From the NCBI GenBank assembly GCA_035933635.1, contig DASYYY010000021.1, positions 186,001 through 250,000 on the forward strand: DNA of 64,000 bases, read 5' to 3'. Numbering within the stretch: the stretch's first letter is position 1; every line of letters begins with the position of its first letter. The notes under the pieces were generated by a model that was not told the DNA's origin, ran no database searches, and saw nothing but the letters and a program-made list of their open reading frames with translations. A program made the position numbers and the translations under genes. Below, piece by piece: positions 52,892 to 60,820 of the stretch. Origin of the DNA: JAKIVR01 sp035933635. Lineage in GTDB: Archaea > Thermoplasmatota > Thermoplasmata > Lutacidiplasmatales > UBA184.

Positions 52892-53668
52892 GTGGAGGAC
52901 GTCGTCATCCGGATCACGGAAAAGGTCCAGTTGAAGGACCCGATCCTCGTCGAGGGTCTGCCCGGTGTGGGGAATGTGGGCAAGCTGGCGGCCGATTATC
53001 TCCGCGAGAAGCTCGGCGCCACCCAGTTCGCCACGCTCCACTCCAAGTTCTTCCCGCCGCAGGTCTACGTCAACGAGGACGGGACGATCCGGCTCGTCTC
53101 GCAGGAGCTCTCCTACGTCCGGGCCAAGGCCGCGCCGCAACGCGACCTCATCCTGCTCGGGGGCGACTATCAGGGCATCTCCCCCGAGGGACAGTACGAG
53201 CTGACCGAGCGCGCGATCTCCCTCGCCGCCGAGATGGGCGTGCGCCAGGTGTACACGCTCGCCGGGTTCGCCCAGGGCCACCTCGTCGAGGCACCCCGGG
53301 TGCTCGGGGCGGCGACGAGCCTGGCGCTCGTCGAGCAGATGAAGAAGCACGGCGTGGTCTTCTCCAAGAACGACCCCGGCGGCGGGCTCATCGGTGCGAG
53401 CGGGCTCTTCCTCGGGATCGGCCGGCTGTTCAACATGGACGGGGTCTGCCTGATGGGCGAGACCTCCGGATACTTCGTCGACCCGCGCGGCGCCGAGGCG
53501 GTGCTCCGGGTGCTCACCAAGGTGCTGCACGTGGAGCTCGATTTCACCGACCTGGAAGAAAAGGCGCACGAGATCGACCGGATCGCCCAGAAGATCCACG
53601 ACGCCGAACAGAAGCCGGCAAGCGCCCCGACCCCCGCGAGCCGCGAGGACCTCGGGTACATCGGCTAG
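52892..53668 (+). CDS. PAC2-family protein (proteasome assembly chaperone-like)
   Basis: A 258-residue protein starting at GTG, preceded by a TATA-like element (52848-52856). Family signatures are ILVEGLPGVGNVGKLAADYL, a LILLGGDYQ strand, YTLAGFAQGHL, GLIGASGLFLG and a late GETSGYFVDPRGAEAVL. Archaeal PAC2 proteins resemble eukaryotic proteasome assembly chaperone 2, but their role in archaea is not settled. In many archaea a member sits beside nop10; here it follows the KaiC run instead. Confidence 0.88.
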   Translation: MEDVVIRITEKVQLKDPILVEGLPGVGNVGKLAADYLREKLGATQFATLHSKFFPPQVYVNEDGTIRLVSQELSYVRAKAAPQRDLILLGGDYQGISPEGQYELTERAISLAAEMGVRQVYTLAGFAQGHLVEAPRVLGAATSLALVEQMKKHGVVFSKNDPGGGLIGASGLFLGIGRLFNMDGVCLMGETSGYFVDPRGAEAVLRVLTKVLHVELDFTDLEEKAHEIDRIAQKIHDAEQKPASAPTPASREDLGYIG

Positions 53669-53709
53669 CGGCCCCGGCCGGCCGTCGACCGGAGCGCGCG
53701 GGTCCACCC

Positions 53710-54804
53710 GTGACCGAACTCGACGCCGTGCTCGCGCGGATGCGTGAGCGCGCCGACCCCGGCGGCGGCGTTCGCTTCGATGCGTTCATGGACACCGCGC
53801 TCTACGCGCCCGACGTCGGCTACTATCGACGCTCGGGGCGGACCCTGGGCCGTGCGGGAGACTTCTACACCGCGAGCCACGTTTCGCCCCTCTTCGGTTG
53901 GTGCCTGGCCGAGCGCCTGCTCGCCGCCCACCGTCGGGCCGGCGCACCCGATGGGTTCACGGTGGTCGAGCTCGGGGCCGGTGACGGCACGCTCGCGTTC
54001 GATCTCATCGCGCGGTTGAGGAGACGGCTGCCCGACGTGAGCCGATGGCGGTACATCGCCGTGGAGCCGTCGGCGCCGCTGCGCGCCCTGGCGGCGGAGG
54101 CCCTGCGCGGGAGCTCGGATCCCCGGCTCACCATCGAGCTCGTGGCCGACCTGCCCTCGACGCCCCCCGTCGCCGGGTGCCTCCTGGCGAACGAGCTGCT
54201 CGATGCGTTGCCCGCCCGAAGGTTCCGCAGGACCGTGGAGGGTTGGCGCGAGCTCGCGGTACGATGGGACGCGGGTCGGCCGACCGAGATCCTCGAACCC
54301 TCGGCGCCGATGGTCACCCCCAGCGTCGCGCTGCCGGATGCGGTGGTCGGCGCGACGCTCGATCTCTCGCCGATCGCCGAAGGGACGATCCGGGGTTTCG
54401 CGGATGTGCTGCACCGAGGGGAGGTCATCCTCCTCGACTACGGGCGGGACGAGACCGACTGGACCCGGCGGCCGGGGAGCGGGACCCTCCGCGCCTATCG
54501 TTCCCATACCGTTCAGCTGGACCCCTACTCCGAACCGGGCAACGCCGACCTCTCGGTCTTTGTCAACTTCGATCGCCTGCGCCGGGCGGCCTCCCTCGCA
54601 GGCTTCCGTGAGCTGTCCTTCCAGCCCCAGGCACGTGCACTCGGGGCGTGGGGATTCGCCGAGCTCCAGAACGAGTGGATGGCCCAGGCGCCGGACACCC
54701 CCGAGCGCGTGCGGCGCCAACTAGCGGCCAAATCCCTGCTGTTCGGGTTCGAAAACTTCTGGGCGCTCGAGCTCGCGACATCCGAGCTCCCTCAGGACGA
54801 TTAG
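53710..54804 (+). CDS. MidA/NDUFAF7-type SAM-dependent methyltransferase
   Basis: A 364-residue protein starting at GTG. Signatures of the NDUFAF7/MidA family are FMDTALYAPDVGYYRR, AGDFYTASHVSPLFGW, the SAM loop VVELGAGDGTLA, VEPSAPLRA, LLANELLDALPARRF and LLDYGRDE. In mitochondria the relative methylates a complex I subunit; bacterial members are poorly characterised. The family is mostly bacterial and eukaryotic, so this copy is probably acquired. It converges with the GINS gene, sharing 4 nt at the stops. Confidence 0.85.
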   Translation: MTELDAVLARMRERADPGGGVRFDAFMDTALYAPDVGYYRRSGRTLGRAGDFYTASHVSPLFGWCLAERLLAAHRRAGAPDGFTVVELGAGDGTLAFDLIARLRRRLPDVSRWRYIAVEPSAPLRALAAEALRGSSDPRLTIELVADLPSTPPVAGCLLANELLDALPARRFRRTVEGWRELAVRWDAGRPTEILEPSAPMVTPSVALPDAVVGATLDLSPIAEGTIRGFADVLHRGEVILLDYGRDETDWTRRPGSGTLRAYRSHTVQLDPYSEPGNADLSVFVNFDRLRRAASLAGFRELSFQPQARALGAWGFAELQNEWMAQAPDTPERVRRQLAAKSLLFGFENFWALELATSELPQDD

Positions 54805-55460
54805 CCGAGCAGCTCGCGGTCCTCGGTCAGGATCCTTTCGGCGAGCTTTCCTTCGACGAGCATCTTCGCCACCTCCGGGGTGACCGAGAGCACATCCTCC
54901 TTGCGGAGCTCGAGCGACTCGCCACCGACTTCCAGCGGCGGGCTGGCCTTCAGGACCCGGACGAACGCCACGCGCGCCCCCGAGGTGGCGGGCACTCCCG
55001 GTGAGGGGGGAGCGGTGGAGGGTCCCGGCGACGCGGCCGGTCGCTCGGGTGCGCGGGCCGTCGCCGGCGCGGCAGTCCCCGCCTCGAGGTAGGGCGTCGC
55101 CGACAGACGGAACTCCTTGAGCGTCTCGACCAGGCGATCGAACAGCACGCGCTCCTCGGGCAGGCCGTTCGGGACCTCCCGGGCGCCGCCGACAGCCGCC
55201 TGGAACGCCGCCGAGAGGACCTTGGTGGTCCGGGCCTCGACGAGGTCGCGAGCGATCTGGAGCGCGCGGGTGTGCGTCTGCCGGGCCACCTCGCCTTTGC
55301 GGCCGGAGGGGTTCTCCCTCAGCTCGGTCTCGTAGGTCCTGCGTACCTCGGCGAGATAGGCGCGCGCCTGCACGTAGAAGTCCGAGGGGATCTTGGACAG
55401 CCCGCGGGTCGCGCCCTCGGCGCGTCGCAGCTCCAAGAGACGGCTGTAGTAGTCGGCCAC
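54801..55460 (-). CDS. GINS complex subunit (Gins51-like)
   Basis: About 219 residues from the GTG at 55460 (an alternative GTG at 55493 lies too close to the TATA box). The helical A domain comes first (YYSRLLELRRAEG, SDFYVQARAYLAEVRRTY), then a Pro/Ala linker, and last the small beta B domain (VAFVRVLKASPPLEV, LRKEDVLSVTPEVAKMLVEG). A-before-B order is that of Gins51. GINS joins MCM and Cdc45/GAN in the replicative helicase. It diverges from a Toprim-domain protein gene across a shared AT-rich promoter. Confidence 0.85.
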   Translation of the reverse strand: MADYYSRLLELRRAEGATRGLSKIPSDFYVQARAYLAEVRRTYETELRENPSGRKGEVARQTHTRALQIARDLVEARTTKVLSAAFQAAVGGAREVPNGLPEERVLFDRLVETLKEFRLSATPYLEAGTAAPATARAPERPAASPGPSTAPPSPGVPATSGARVAFVRVLKASPPLEVGGESLELRKEDVLSVTPEVAKMLVEGKLAERILTEDRELLG

Positions 55461-55495
55461 GGCGGGTTCCCCGGCGGGTAGCGCTCGCGGCACTT

Positions 55496-55506
55496 CATAT
55501 ATTGGA
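55496..55506. promoter_or_regulatory. Shared TATA region between the GINS and Toprim genes
   Basis: CATATATTGGA is the only AT-rich stretch between the two divergent genes. Read leftward it is about 40 nt from the GINS GTG at 55460; read rightward it is about 55 nt from the Toprim ATG at 55557. A nearly symmetric TATA could serve both directions. Confidence 0.5.
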
Positions 55507-55556
55507 TGCGGGCGCTAAACGACGCGGCGTCGGCGGACGCCCGGGGTACGAGCGCA

Positions 55557-56015
55557 ATGGGGGCCAACGGGTCCGAGCGCGACGCCGGCCCGGAGTTCTG
55601 GAAGCTCTGGCGCGAGCTGCTCACCGACCTTCGCGACCCGAGCGTGGTCGTGCTCGTCGAGGGTCCCCGCGACCGACGGGCGCTCGAAGCGCTCGGAATC
55701 CAGCGCTCGGTCCAGCTGGTCCACCGCGGCCAGTCGCTCTCCGAGGTCGCACGGTCCCTCGACTCGACGGTCCGGGTCGTGATCGTCCTGACCGACTGGG
55801 ACTCGGCCGGCGGCGAGTTCGCGCGGCGCATCCGGGAGCTGCTCTCCGGGGGGCCGGTGCGGGTGGACCTGGAGTACCGCCGTCGTCTCGCACTCGCGCT
55901 CCGGGGCGAGGTCGTCCACCTCGAGGGTCTTGCCGCATGGGCGGGCCGGCGCAGTGAGGAGGAAGGGCTGTCCCTCGCCGAGCGGCTCGAACGCGAGCTC
56001 GACGCTACGGGATGA
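55557..56015 (+). CDS. Small Toprim-domain protein
   Basis: About 152 residues from the ATG at 55557; another ATG at 55506 abuts the TATA box and is less likely. The Toprim core is clear: VVVLVEGPRDRRALEALG with the catalytic Glu and Asp, and VIVLTDWDSAGGEFARRI with the D-x-D pair. Stand-alone archaeal Toprim proteins of this size resemble the RNase M5/primase-like group; activity is undetermined. The end overlaps the convergent L15e gene by 11 nt. Confidence 0.85.
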   Translation: MGANGSERDAGPEFWKLWRELLTDLRDPSVVVLVEGPRDRRALEALGIQRSVQLVHRGQSLSEVARSLDSTVRVVIVLTDWDSAGGEFARRIRELLSGGPVRVDLEYRRRLALALRGEVVHLEGLAAWAGRRSEEEGLSLAERLERELDATG

Positions 56016-56619
56016 CCTTGACCTGCGTGCGGCGCTCGTCGCGCCGGTTGCGCCGGCGGGACGGACGCATCCGCTCGGCGCCCTTGCCCTTCCAGCGCAG
56101 ACCCCGTCCGGCCTTGCCCGCGCTCGTCAGACCCCGGTAGACGCGGCCCTTGTGCGTCGGCGCGAGGATCCAGTTGATCTTCGGGTCGGAGACGATCTCG
56201 GGGTGCTGGGGGTCGACCAGGATGACCTCGTAGAACTTCTGCTTGCCGTCCTCACCCACCCAGTAGGAATTGAGGACCTCGAGGTTGGGGTAATGCTTCT
56301 GGGCGCGCTCTTCGGCGATCCGCTGGATGCTCTTGTTCAGCGTCATCCGCAGGATCCCCTTGTGCTTGGGTCGGCGCCCGGCGATGATCGCGCGCTTGCG
56401 CTGACCGCCGCGGCGCACGCGCACACGGACCAGGACGTAGCCGCCCTTGGCGCGGTACCCGACCGCCCGAGCCCGGTCGAGCCGGGTAGGACGGTCGAGG
56501 CGCGTGACCGTGTCCTGGCGGCGCCAGGTGAGCAGACGCTCGTGGCGCTGGGTGGCGCCCTCCGGACCGAGCGTGCGCCGGTACGAGTCGGCGAAGTGCT
56601 CGTACATCGACTGAGACAT
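56005..56619 (-). CDS. Large ribosomal subunit protein eL15 (L15e)
   Basis: A 204-residue basic ribosomal protein. L15e signatures include an RARAVGYRAKGGYVLVRVRV run, PKHKGILRMTLNKSIQRIAE, VLNSYWVGEDGKQKFYEVIL, DPQHPEIVSDPKINWI and HKGRVYRGLTSAGKAGRGL. A TATA-like TTTATAAG-type element lies about 30 nt upstream, overlapping the stop codon of the preceding gene, so it can be transcribed separately from the trmJ unit. Confidence 0.95.
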   Translation of the reverse strand: MSQSMYEHFADSYRRTLGPEGATQRHERLLTWRRQDTVTRLDRPTRLDRARAVGYRAKGGYVLVRVRVRRGGQRKRAIIAGRRPKHKGILRMTLNKSIQRIAEERAQKHYPNLEVLNSYWVGEDGKQKFYEVILVDPQHPEIVSDPKINWILAPTHKGRVYRGLTSAGKAGRGLRWKGKGAERMRPSRRRNRRDERRTQVKVIP

Positions 56620-56646
56620 GGACGGACGCGGGGGACCTGGGACCGA

Positions 56647-56654
56647 TTTATAAG
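56647..56654 (-). promoter_or_regulatory. TATA-box candidate for the L15e gene
   Basis: On the minus strand this reads CTTATAAA, centred about 31 nt before the ATG at 56619. It overlaps the TAA stop codon (56648-56650) of the upstream gene, so the promoter is embedded in the end of that reading frame. Confidence 0.6.
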
Positions 56655-57088
56655 TGTGCCGTGCGCGACGCCGACGGCGCAGCGTCGACGGGCCGCGGGC
56701 CGTCCCACGGCAGGTGGCCGGGCGGGGCGATCTGGACCTTGGCGGTGCCGTGGCTCTCGGTGCGGACGGTGCGCTCCAGATGGAGCACCAGCTCGCGCAG
56801 GAACCGGTCGACCCTCGCTCGCTCCTGCTCCGGGACGCCCTGCGGCAGCTCCCAGCTGCCGGCGGTACCGCCGCTCGTCGGCACGAACCGCACCCGGATG
56901 GTCCGCATGCCGTCGGGCACCGCGGGGTTCATCCGTTTGAGCTCGCCCGAGACGACCGACACGGCCGGCTCGGTCGACTCGGACTTCTCGACCACGAAGC
57001 CCAGCTCGGTCAGGTACTCGGCGAGGTAGGCGGCCAGCCGCTCGCGACCGAGCCCGCGGGCCCGTAGCCATTCGGCACCCTCACTCAT
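56648..57088 (-). CDS. Conserved-looking hypothetical protein downstream of trmJ
   Basis: A 146-residue soluble protein: helical start (LAAYLAEYLTELGFVVEKSES), a beta strand pair (MRTIRVRFVPTSGG), and a helix (RVDRFLRELVLHLERTV), with a Pro-rich tail. No family was recognised. Its ATG overlaps the trmJ stop by 8 nt, so the two are translated from one message. Confidence 0.6.
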   Translation of the reverse strand: MSEGAEWLRARGLGRERLAAYLAEYLTELGFVVEKSESTEPAVSVVSGELKRMNPAVPDGMRTIRVRFVPTSGGTAGSWELPQGVPEQERARVDRFLRELVLHLERTVRTESHGTAKVQIAPPGHLPWDGPRPVDAAPSASRTAHL

Positions 57089-57818
57089 GGGTCTGCTTCC
57101 GATGGGCGCGCCCGAGACTCTTGAGGAACCCGAGCATCATCCGATACTCGGCCTCGGTCGGTGTGGCGCGACCCATCACCCGGCGGAACAGGAGTAAAAG
57201 ACCCTTGCGCTTGTGCGTCGGATAGCCGACCTGGGCCAGCAGGCCGGCGATGCGGTCGACGAACAGCTCCTTCTCCGGGCCGTTGAGCGCGAGGCTTTCC
57301 GGTGCGGGGGTCGACTCGGGGTCGTCGACGAAGCGGGCGCGGTGGATCGCGTACATCACGATCGCCGCGGCGTGGGAAAGATTGAGCGTCGGGAACTCGC
57401 GCCGGGCGGGGATGTGGACGAGGAGGTCGCACCGGGCGAGCTCCCCCCGGGACAACCCGTTGTCCTCCGGGCCGAAGAGGAGCGCGACCCGACCGTCGAT
57501 GACGCGGAGCAGCTCGCCCAGCCGTTCGGGGGGCACCGACCGGCGCAGGTAGGAGGCGGAACGCCCGGTGGACAGGTCGGTCGTCCCCACGACCAGGTCG
57601 CACCCCTCGAGCGCCGCGTCGAGGTCCTTGGGTCGACGGGCCCCCGCCAGGAGGGCGCTGCCCCCCATCGCACGCCGTCGGGCATCCGGCCCTAGCGGGG
57701 CCCTCGGGGCCACGATCGACAGCCGCTCGGCCCCGAAGTTCCGGGCGACCCGAGCCACCGCCCCGACGTTGCCGTCCTCCTTCGGACGGATGAGGACGAC
57801 GTCGACCCGGGCGGTCAC
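57081..57818 (-). CDS. SpoU-family tRNA methyltransferase, TrmJ-like
   Basis: A 245-residue SPOUT methyltransferase starting at GTG 57818, where TAGTG joins it to the ftsY stop with a one-base overlap. Motif 1 is RPKEDGNVGAVARVARNFGA, motif 2 LLFGPEDNGLSRGEL, and motif 3 IPARREFPTLNLSHAAAIVMY, the TrmJ order. TrmJ methylates the ribose of nucleotide 32 in tRNA. The C-terminal helical extension (about 80 residues) is typical of the group. Confidence 0.88.
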   Translation of the reverse strand: MTARVDVVLIRPKEDGNVGAVARVARNFGAERLSIVAPRAPLGPDARRRAMGGSALLAGARRPKDLDAALEGCDLVVGTTDLSTGRSASYLRRSVPPERLGELLRVIDGRVALLFGPEDNGLSRGELARCDLLVHIPARREFPTLNLSHAAAIVMYAIHRARFVDDPESTPAPESLALNGPEKELFVDRIAGLLAQVGYPTHKRKGLLLLFRRVMGRATPTEAEYRMMLGFLKSLGRAHRKQTHE

Positions 57819-58819
57819 TAAGAAGCGGCCTCCGCGAAGAGGCGGGAGACCATCCACTCCGGCTCGAAGCGCCGGAAGTCGTCGTACCCTTGGCCGGTTC
57901 CGACGAACAGGATCGGCTTGCCGGTAACGAACGTCGCCGAGAGCGCGGCACCGCCTTTGACGTCGGCATCGAGCTTGTTGAGGATGAGCCCGTCGACGCC
58001 GAGCTCCTTCTGGAACAGGCGGGCCTGCTCGACGACGTCGTTGCCGGTGAGGGCGTCGCCGACGAAGATCGTGAGGTCGGGGTGGACCACGCGTCGGATC
58101 TTCTTGGCCTCCTCGATGAGATTGATGTTCGTGTGTTGTCGACCGGCGGTGTCGATCAGAACGACGTCGAGCGATTTCGCCTTGGCGTGCTGGACGGCGT
58201 CGAAGGCGACGGCCGCCGGATCGCTCCCCTCGGATTGGCGCACCACCTTGATGCCGATGCGCTCGCCGTGGACGAGGAGCTGTTCGATCGCGCCGGCGCG
58301 GAAGGTGTCCCCGGCGGCGATCACGACGCCGAATTTCTGGCCCCCGAGCCAGTGGGCGAGCTTGGCGACCGTGGTCGTCTTGCCGGTTCCGTTGACCCCC
58401 ACGAACAACACGGTGTACGGCTTGGTGGTGTGCGTTCGGATCCGGTGCGGCAGGTCCAGCGTCGGCTTGGTCAGGATCGATCGCACCGAGCGCTCGAAGC
58501 TGGCGCGGATGGCCTCCTCGGCATCCGTGCCGATCTTGAGCTTCTTGTCCGCGAGCTCGCGTCGGAGGTCCCGGCGGATCCGCTCGACGACCGGCAGGGC
58601 CACATCGGACTGGAGCAGGACGATCTCGAGGTCGTCGAGCGCATCGTCCAACGTAGTCTCGCCGATCTTCTTGCCGAGGAACCCTTCGGTGAACGGTGTC
58701 GCATCGGCCGCCGCCGAGCTCTTTTCCGAGCTCGAGCTTCGCCCACTTCCCGCTCCGCCCGAGGCGGTGTCCTCGGCCGGGACTTTGCCGAACAGTCGGG
58801 CCTTAATCGAGGCCCACAT
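57818..58819 (-). CDS. ftsY: Signal recognition particle receptor FtsY
   Basis: A 333-residue SRP-type GTPase. After a short Ser/Ala-rich acidic linker comes the N domain (LDDALDDLEIVLLQSDVALPVVERI), then the G domain with G1 GVNGTGKTTT, DTFRAGAIEQL, DTAGR, a NKLDAD specificity motif and the C-terminal FVGTGQGYDDFRRFEP. It receives SRP-ribosome complexes at the membrane. The start at 58819 overlaps the prefoldin gene by 17 nt. Gene order LX-prefoldin-FtsY is common in archaea. Confidence 0.95.
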   Translation of the reverse strand: MWASIKARLFGKVPAEDTASGGAGSGRSSSSEKSSAAADATPFTEGFLGKKIGETTLDDALDDLEIVLLQSDVALPVVERIRRDLRRELADKKLKIGTDAEEAIRASFERSVRSILTKPTLDLPHRIRTHTTKPYTVLFVGVNGTGKTTTVAKLAHWLGGQKFGVVIAAGDTFRAGAIEQLLVHGERIGIKVVRQSEGSDPAAVAFDAVQHAKAKSLDVVLIDTAGRQHTNINLIEEAKKIRRVVHPDLTIFVGDALTGNDVVEQARLFQKELGVDGLILNKLDADVKGGAALSATFVTGKPILFVGTGQGYDDFRRFEPEWMVSRLFAEAAS

Positions 58820-59282
58820 CGCCCGGTGATCCCGACTCCGGCGGTGCGCCCCGTGCCGTGAGCGCTTCCACCCGGCGCGTGATGAGGTCGATCCGCTCCT
58901 CGAGCTGGCGCATCTGCCCCTCGAGCTCGCCCCCGGCCTCCTCGATCTGCTTGGTCCGTTGGGCCAGGAGTTCGACGGCCTTGGGTCGGTCGATCTCGGC
59001 AACGAACCCCGAGCCGATGCCCATGAAGACCGGGCCCGTGCGATCCGGACGTCCGTGGATGTAGGCCTCGCCTCCCAAGGGCAGCAGTACGTCGGTCGAA
59101 TCGCCGGCGCGATCGAGCCCTTCGAGCGCTTCCCGCGCGCGCACATGGTCCGCGCGCGAAGCGGCCAACACCTGGTGCTGCTGCAGGAGCTGGGTCAACT
59201 GCCCGCGATACGCATCCAGCCGGACCAGGTCCTCCTGGACCTGCTGCTCGAGGTCCGCTCCCGTTCGCCGGCCCTGTGCCAT
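58803..59282 (-). CDS. pfdA: Prefoldin subunit alpha
   Basis: A 159-residue protein with two long coiled-coil helices (LEQQVQEDLVRLDAYRGQLTQ ... and QRTKQIEEAGGELEGQMRQL ...) flanking a beta hairpin (STDVLLPLGGEAYIHG, VFMGIGSGFVAEID), the alpha-prefoldin fold. The hexameric chaperone hands unfolded proteins to the thermosome. It begins 25 nt after the LX gene and its stop overlaps ftsY. Confidence 0.9.
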   Translation of the reverse strand: MAQGRRTGADLEQQVQEDLVRLDAYRGQLTQLLQQHQVLAASRADHVRAREALEGLDRAGDSTDVLLPLGGEAYIHGRPDRTGPVFMGIGSGFVAEIDRPKAVELLAQRTKQIEEAGGELEGQMRQLEERIDLITRRVEALTARGAPPESGSPGDVGLD

Positions 59283-59307
59283 GTCGCGCTCCCGGAAGGG
59301 GGGACCC

Positions 59308-59490
59308 TCAGGCCCCCTCGACCGAGTCGATCCGGATGAGACTCCGGCCGACGTGGTGAGAGCCGCCGATCTGGGAAACAGCACGCTCACGTGCCGCGGC
59401 GGCGTCCTTGGCGTCCAAGAGCTTGGCAAAGTTCTGCCAGTAGCCCCGGCGGGCGAGGAACGCGCCCGTGACCTTCCAAGTCGACGGCAT
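59308..59490 (-). CDS. Large ribosomal subunit protein eL20/LX (L18a)
   Basis: A 60-residue protein starting at ATG 59490: WKVTGAFLARRGYWQNFAK, then DAAAARERAVSQIGGSHHVGR and a closing LIRIDSVEGA strand. These are the archaeal LX signatures. The GTG or ATG codons further upstream would add an unlike N-terminus. It leads the LX-prefoldin-ftsY-trmJ unit with a TATA element about 36 nt upstream. Confidence 0.88.
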   Translation of the reverse strand: MPSTWKVTGAFLARRGYWQNFAKLLDAKDAAAARERAVSQIGGSHHVGRSLIRIDSVEGA

Positions 59491-59522
59491 GGAGTTGAAC
59501 CGGGGCGAGCGAGTCGGACCCG

Positions 59523-59530
59523 GACTTAAG
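59523..59530 (-). promoter_or_regulatory. TATA-box candidate for the LX-prefoldin-ftsY operon
   Basis: On the minus strand this reads GCTTAAGT, about 36 nt before the LX ATG at 59490, giving a leader of about 10 nt. Confidence 0.5.
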
Positions 59531-59576
59531 CGCTCCCCCCCGTCCGGGGACCGACCGGTCCGGGTCTCGTCGAGCA

Positions 59577-59909
59577 CTACTTCGTCGCTGGCCCGGCGCT
59601 GTCCTCGGACGAGCGGTCCGATCCGGGATCCGTCCCAGTCCGCTCCCGTGCCTTCCGCCAGCGCTCACGAAACACCAGCCACCGGTACTTTCGCTCTTCG
59701 AACGCGCGACGGGAGGCTTCCAGATCGAGCGGTTTGGGCGGGGGCGCGACGTCAACCTTGGAGCGGACCGAGGCTTCGGTGGGAGGCTCTGCGGTTCGCT
59801 CCGCGTTAGGCGGGTCGGAAGGTGCGCGCGGAACGGGATCCCCTTCGTCGTCCAGGCGCCGAACGCGCGCCGTGCCGGTCAGTGGGCGACGGCCGCGATG
59901 CGTCCCCAC
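59577..59909 (-). CDS. Small charged hypothetical protein
   Basis: About 110 residues, mostly low-complexity Pro/Arg/Glu except for a helical, aromatic stretch near residues 62-88 (LEASRRAFEERKYRWLVFRE). It overlaps the 3' end of the ThiI-like gene by 31 nt if the first ATG is used; a later start is possible. The helical patch argues for a real gene, but the composition makes it uncertain. Confidence 0.4.
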   Translation of the reverse strand: MGTHRGRRPLTGTARVRRLDDEGDPVPRAPSDPPNAERTAEPPTEASVRSKVDVAPPPKPLDLEASRRAFEERKYRWLVFRERWRKARERTGTDPGSDRSSEDSAGPATK

Positions 59910-60769
59910 CGTTCGTTCACCTCGTCGTCCGACAAGCCTACCGTGGGCGAAAAGACCACCCGGTCCCCCCAGCGTGCCCGAGCCGCGGGATAGTCCTCGA
60001 CCGCCAGGGGGAGGACCAAACCCTCGGCGCGGGCCTCCTCGGCGACGGTTTGCAGCACCGGCTCGACCGCGCCCGCCTCGGACCGGACGGTCACACGGGG
60101 ATCGAACCGGGCCAGGACTTCACGCGCCAGGGGTTCACCGGCTTCGGTGGCGACGACCGTGCACCGGCAGCCGCGCTTCATCATCAGGTAGGCGCCGAGC
60201 GCGCCCCGCGGTCCGTCGACGAGGCTGACGACCCGGCCCGCCACCCCGACCGGAAGTCCGCCGGGACCGGGCGTACGGCCGAGGTACAGGTAGGTCCTCG
60301 GGCCACGGACCTCGACATTGAGCTCCACGTCGGGGTGCTCGAGGTCGACCCGTAGCGAGCGCTCAGGCCAGCGCTGCAGCACCGCCGCTCCGAGGTCGCG
60401 CGCCAGCTCCTGGCTCGTGAACCCGTGCTGGCCGGTGCGTCGGGCGCGGACGCCGAAGCTAGAACCGGGCCGGAGCGCCGCATCGGCGTAGCGAAGCAGT
60501 CCCTCCCGGATCGTACTCGTTTCGGTCGCCACCTCCACCACTTCGCTCGCCGAGGTCACGCCGAAGACACGGCCGAGGACGCGCAGTGCCGCCTCGCCGT
60601 CATCGGCCGTCACGTAGAGGTGCCCGTGGTCGGCGCGGAGACGGCAGGTGCGTCCCTCGACACGGAACTGTTCGAGGATGTTCTGCTGCAAGCGTTGCTC
60701 GAACTCCCGGCGGACGGGGGCGGACTTGAGCGCGAGCTCGCCGTAGCGCACGAGGACGGTGGATACCAC
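59879..60769 (-). CDS. ThiI-like THUMP protein with altered PP-loop
   Basis: About 296 residues from the GTG at 60769 (an open extension upstream overlaps the ArgRS promoter). The N-terminus RYGELALKSAPVRREFEQRL and the THUMP region (VRARRTGQHGFTSQELARDLG, VELNVEVRGPRTYLYLG) match ThiI. Where ThiI has SGGIDSP, this protein reads VDGPRGA before YLMMKRGC, so the ATP-pyrophosphatase loop is lost, and the C-terminal part is short. 4-Thiouridine synthesis is therefore unlikely; tRNA binding through THUMP may remain. Confidence 0.8.
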   Translation of the reverse strand: MVSTVLVRYGELALKSAPVRREFEQRLQQNILEQFRVEGRTCRLRADHGHLYVTADDGEAALRVLGRVFGVTSASEVVEVATETSTIREGLLRYADAALRPGSSFGVRARRTGQHGFTSQELARDLGAAVLQRWPERSLRVDLEHPDVELNVEVRGPRTYLYLGRTPGPGGLPVGVAGRVVSLVDGPRGALGAYLMMKRGCRCTVVATEAGEPLAREVLARFDPRVTVRSEAGAVEPVLQTVAEEARAEGLVLPLAVEDYPAARARWGDRVVFSPTVGLSDDEVNERWGRIAAVAH

Positions 60770-60820
60770 GGTGACGGTTATGTCGCCGACGTTGTTTGAG
60801 CGTTGCCTCGGGGGACCTGC

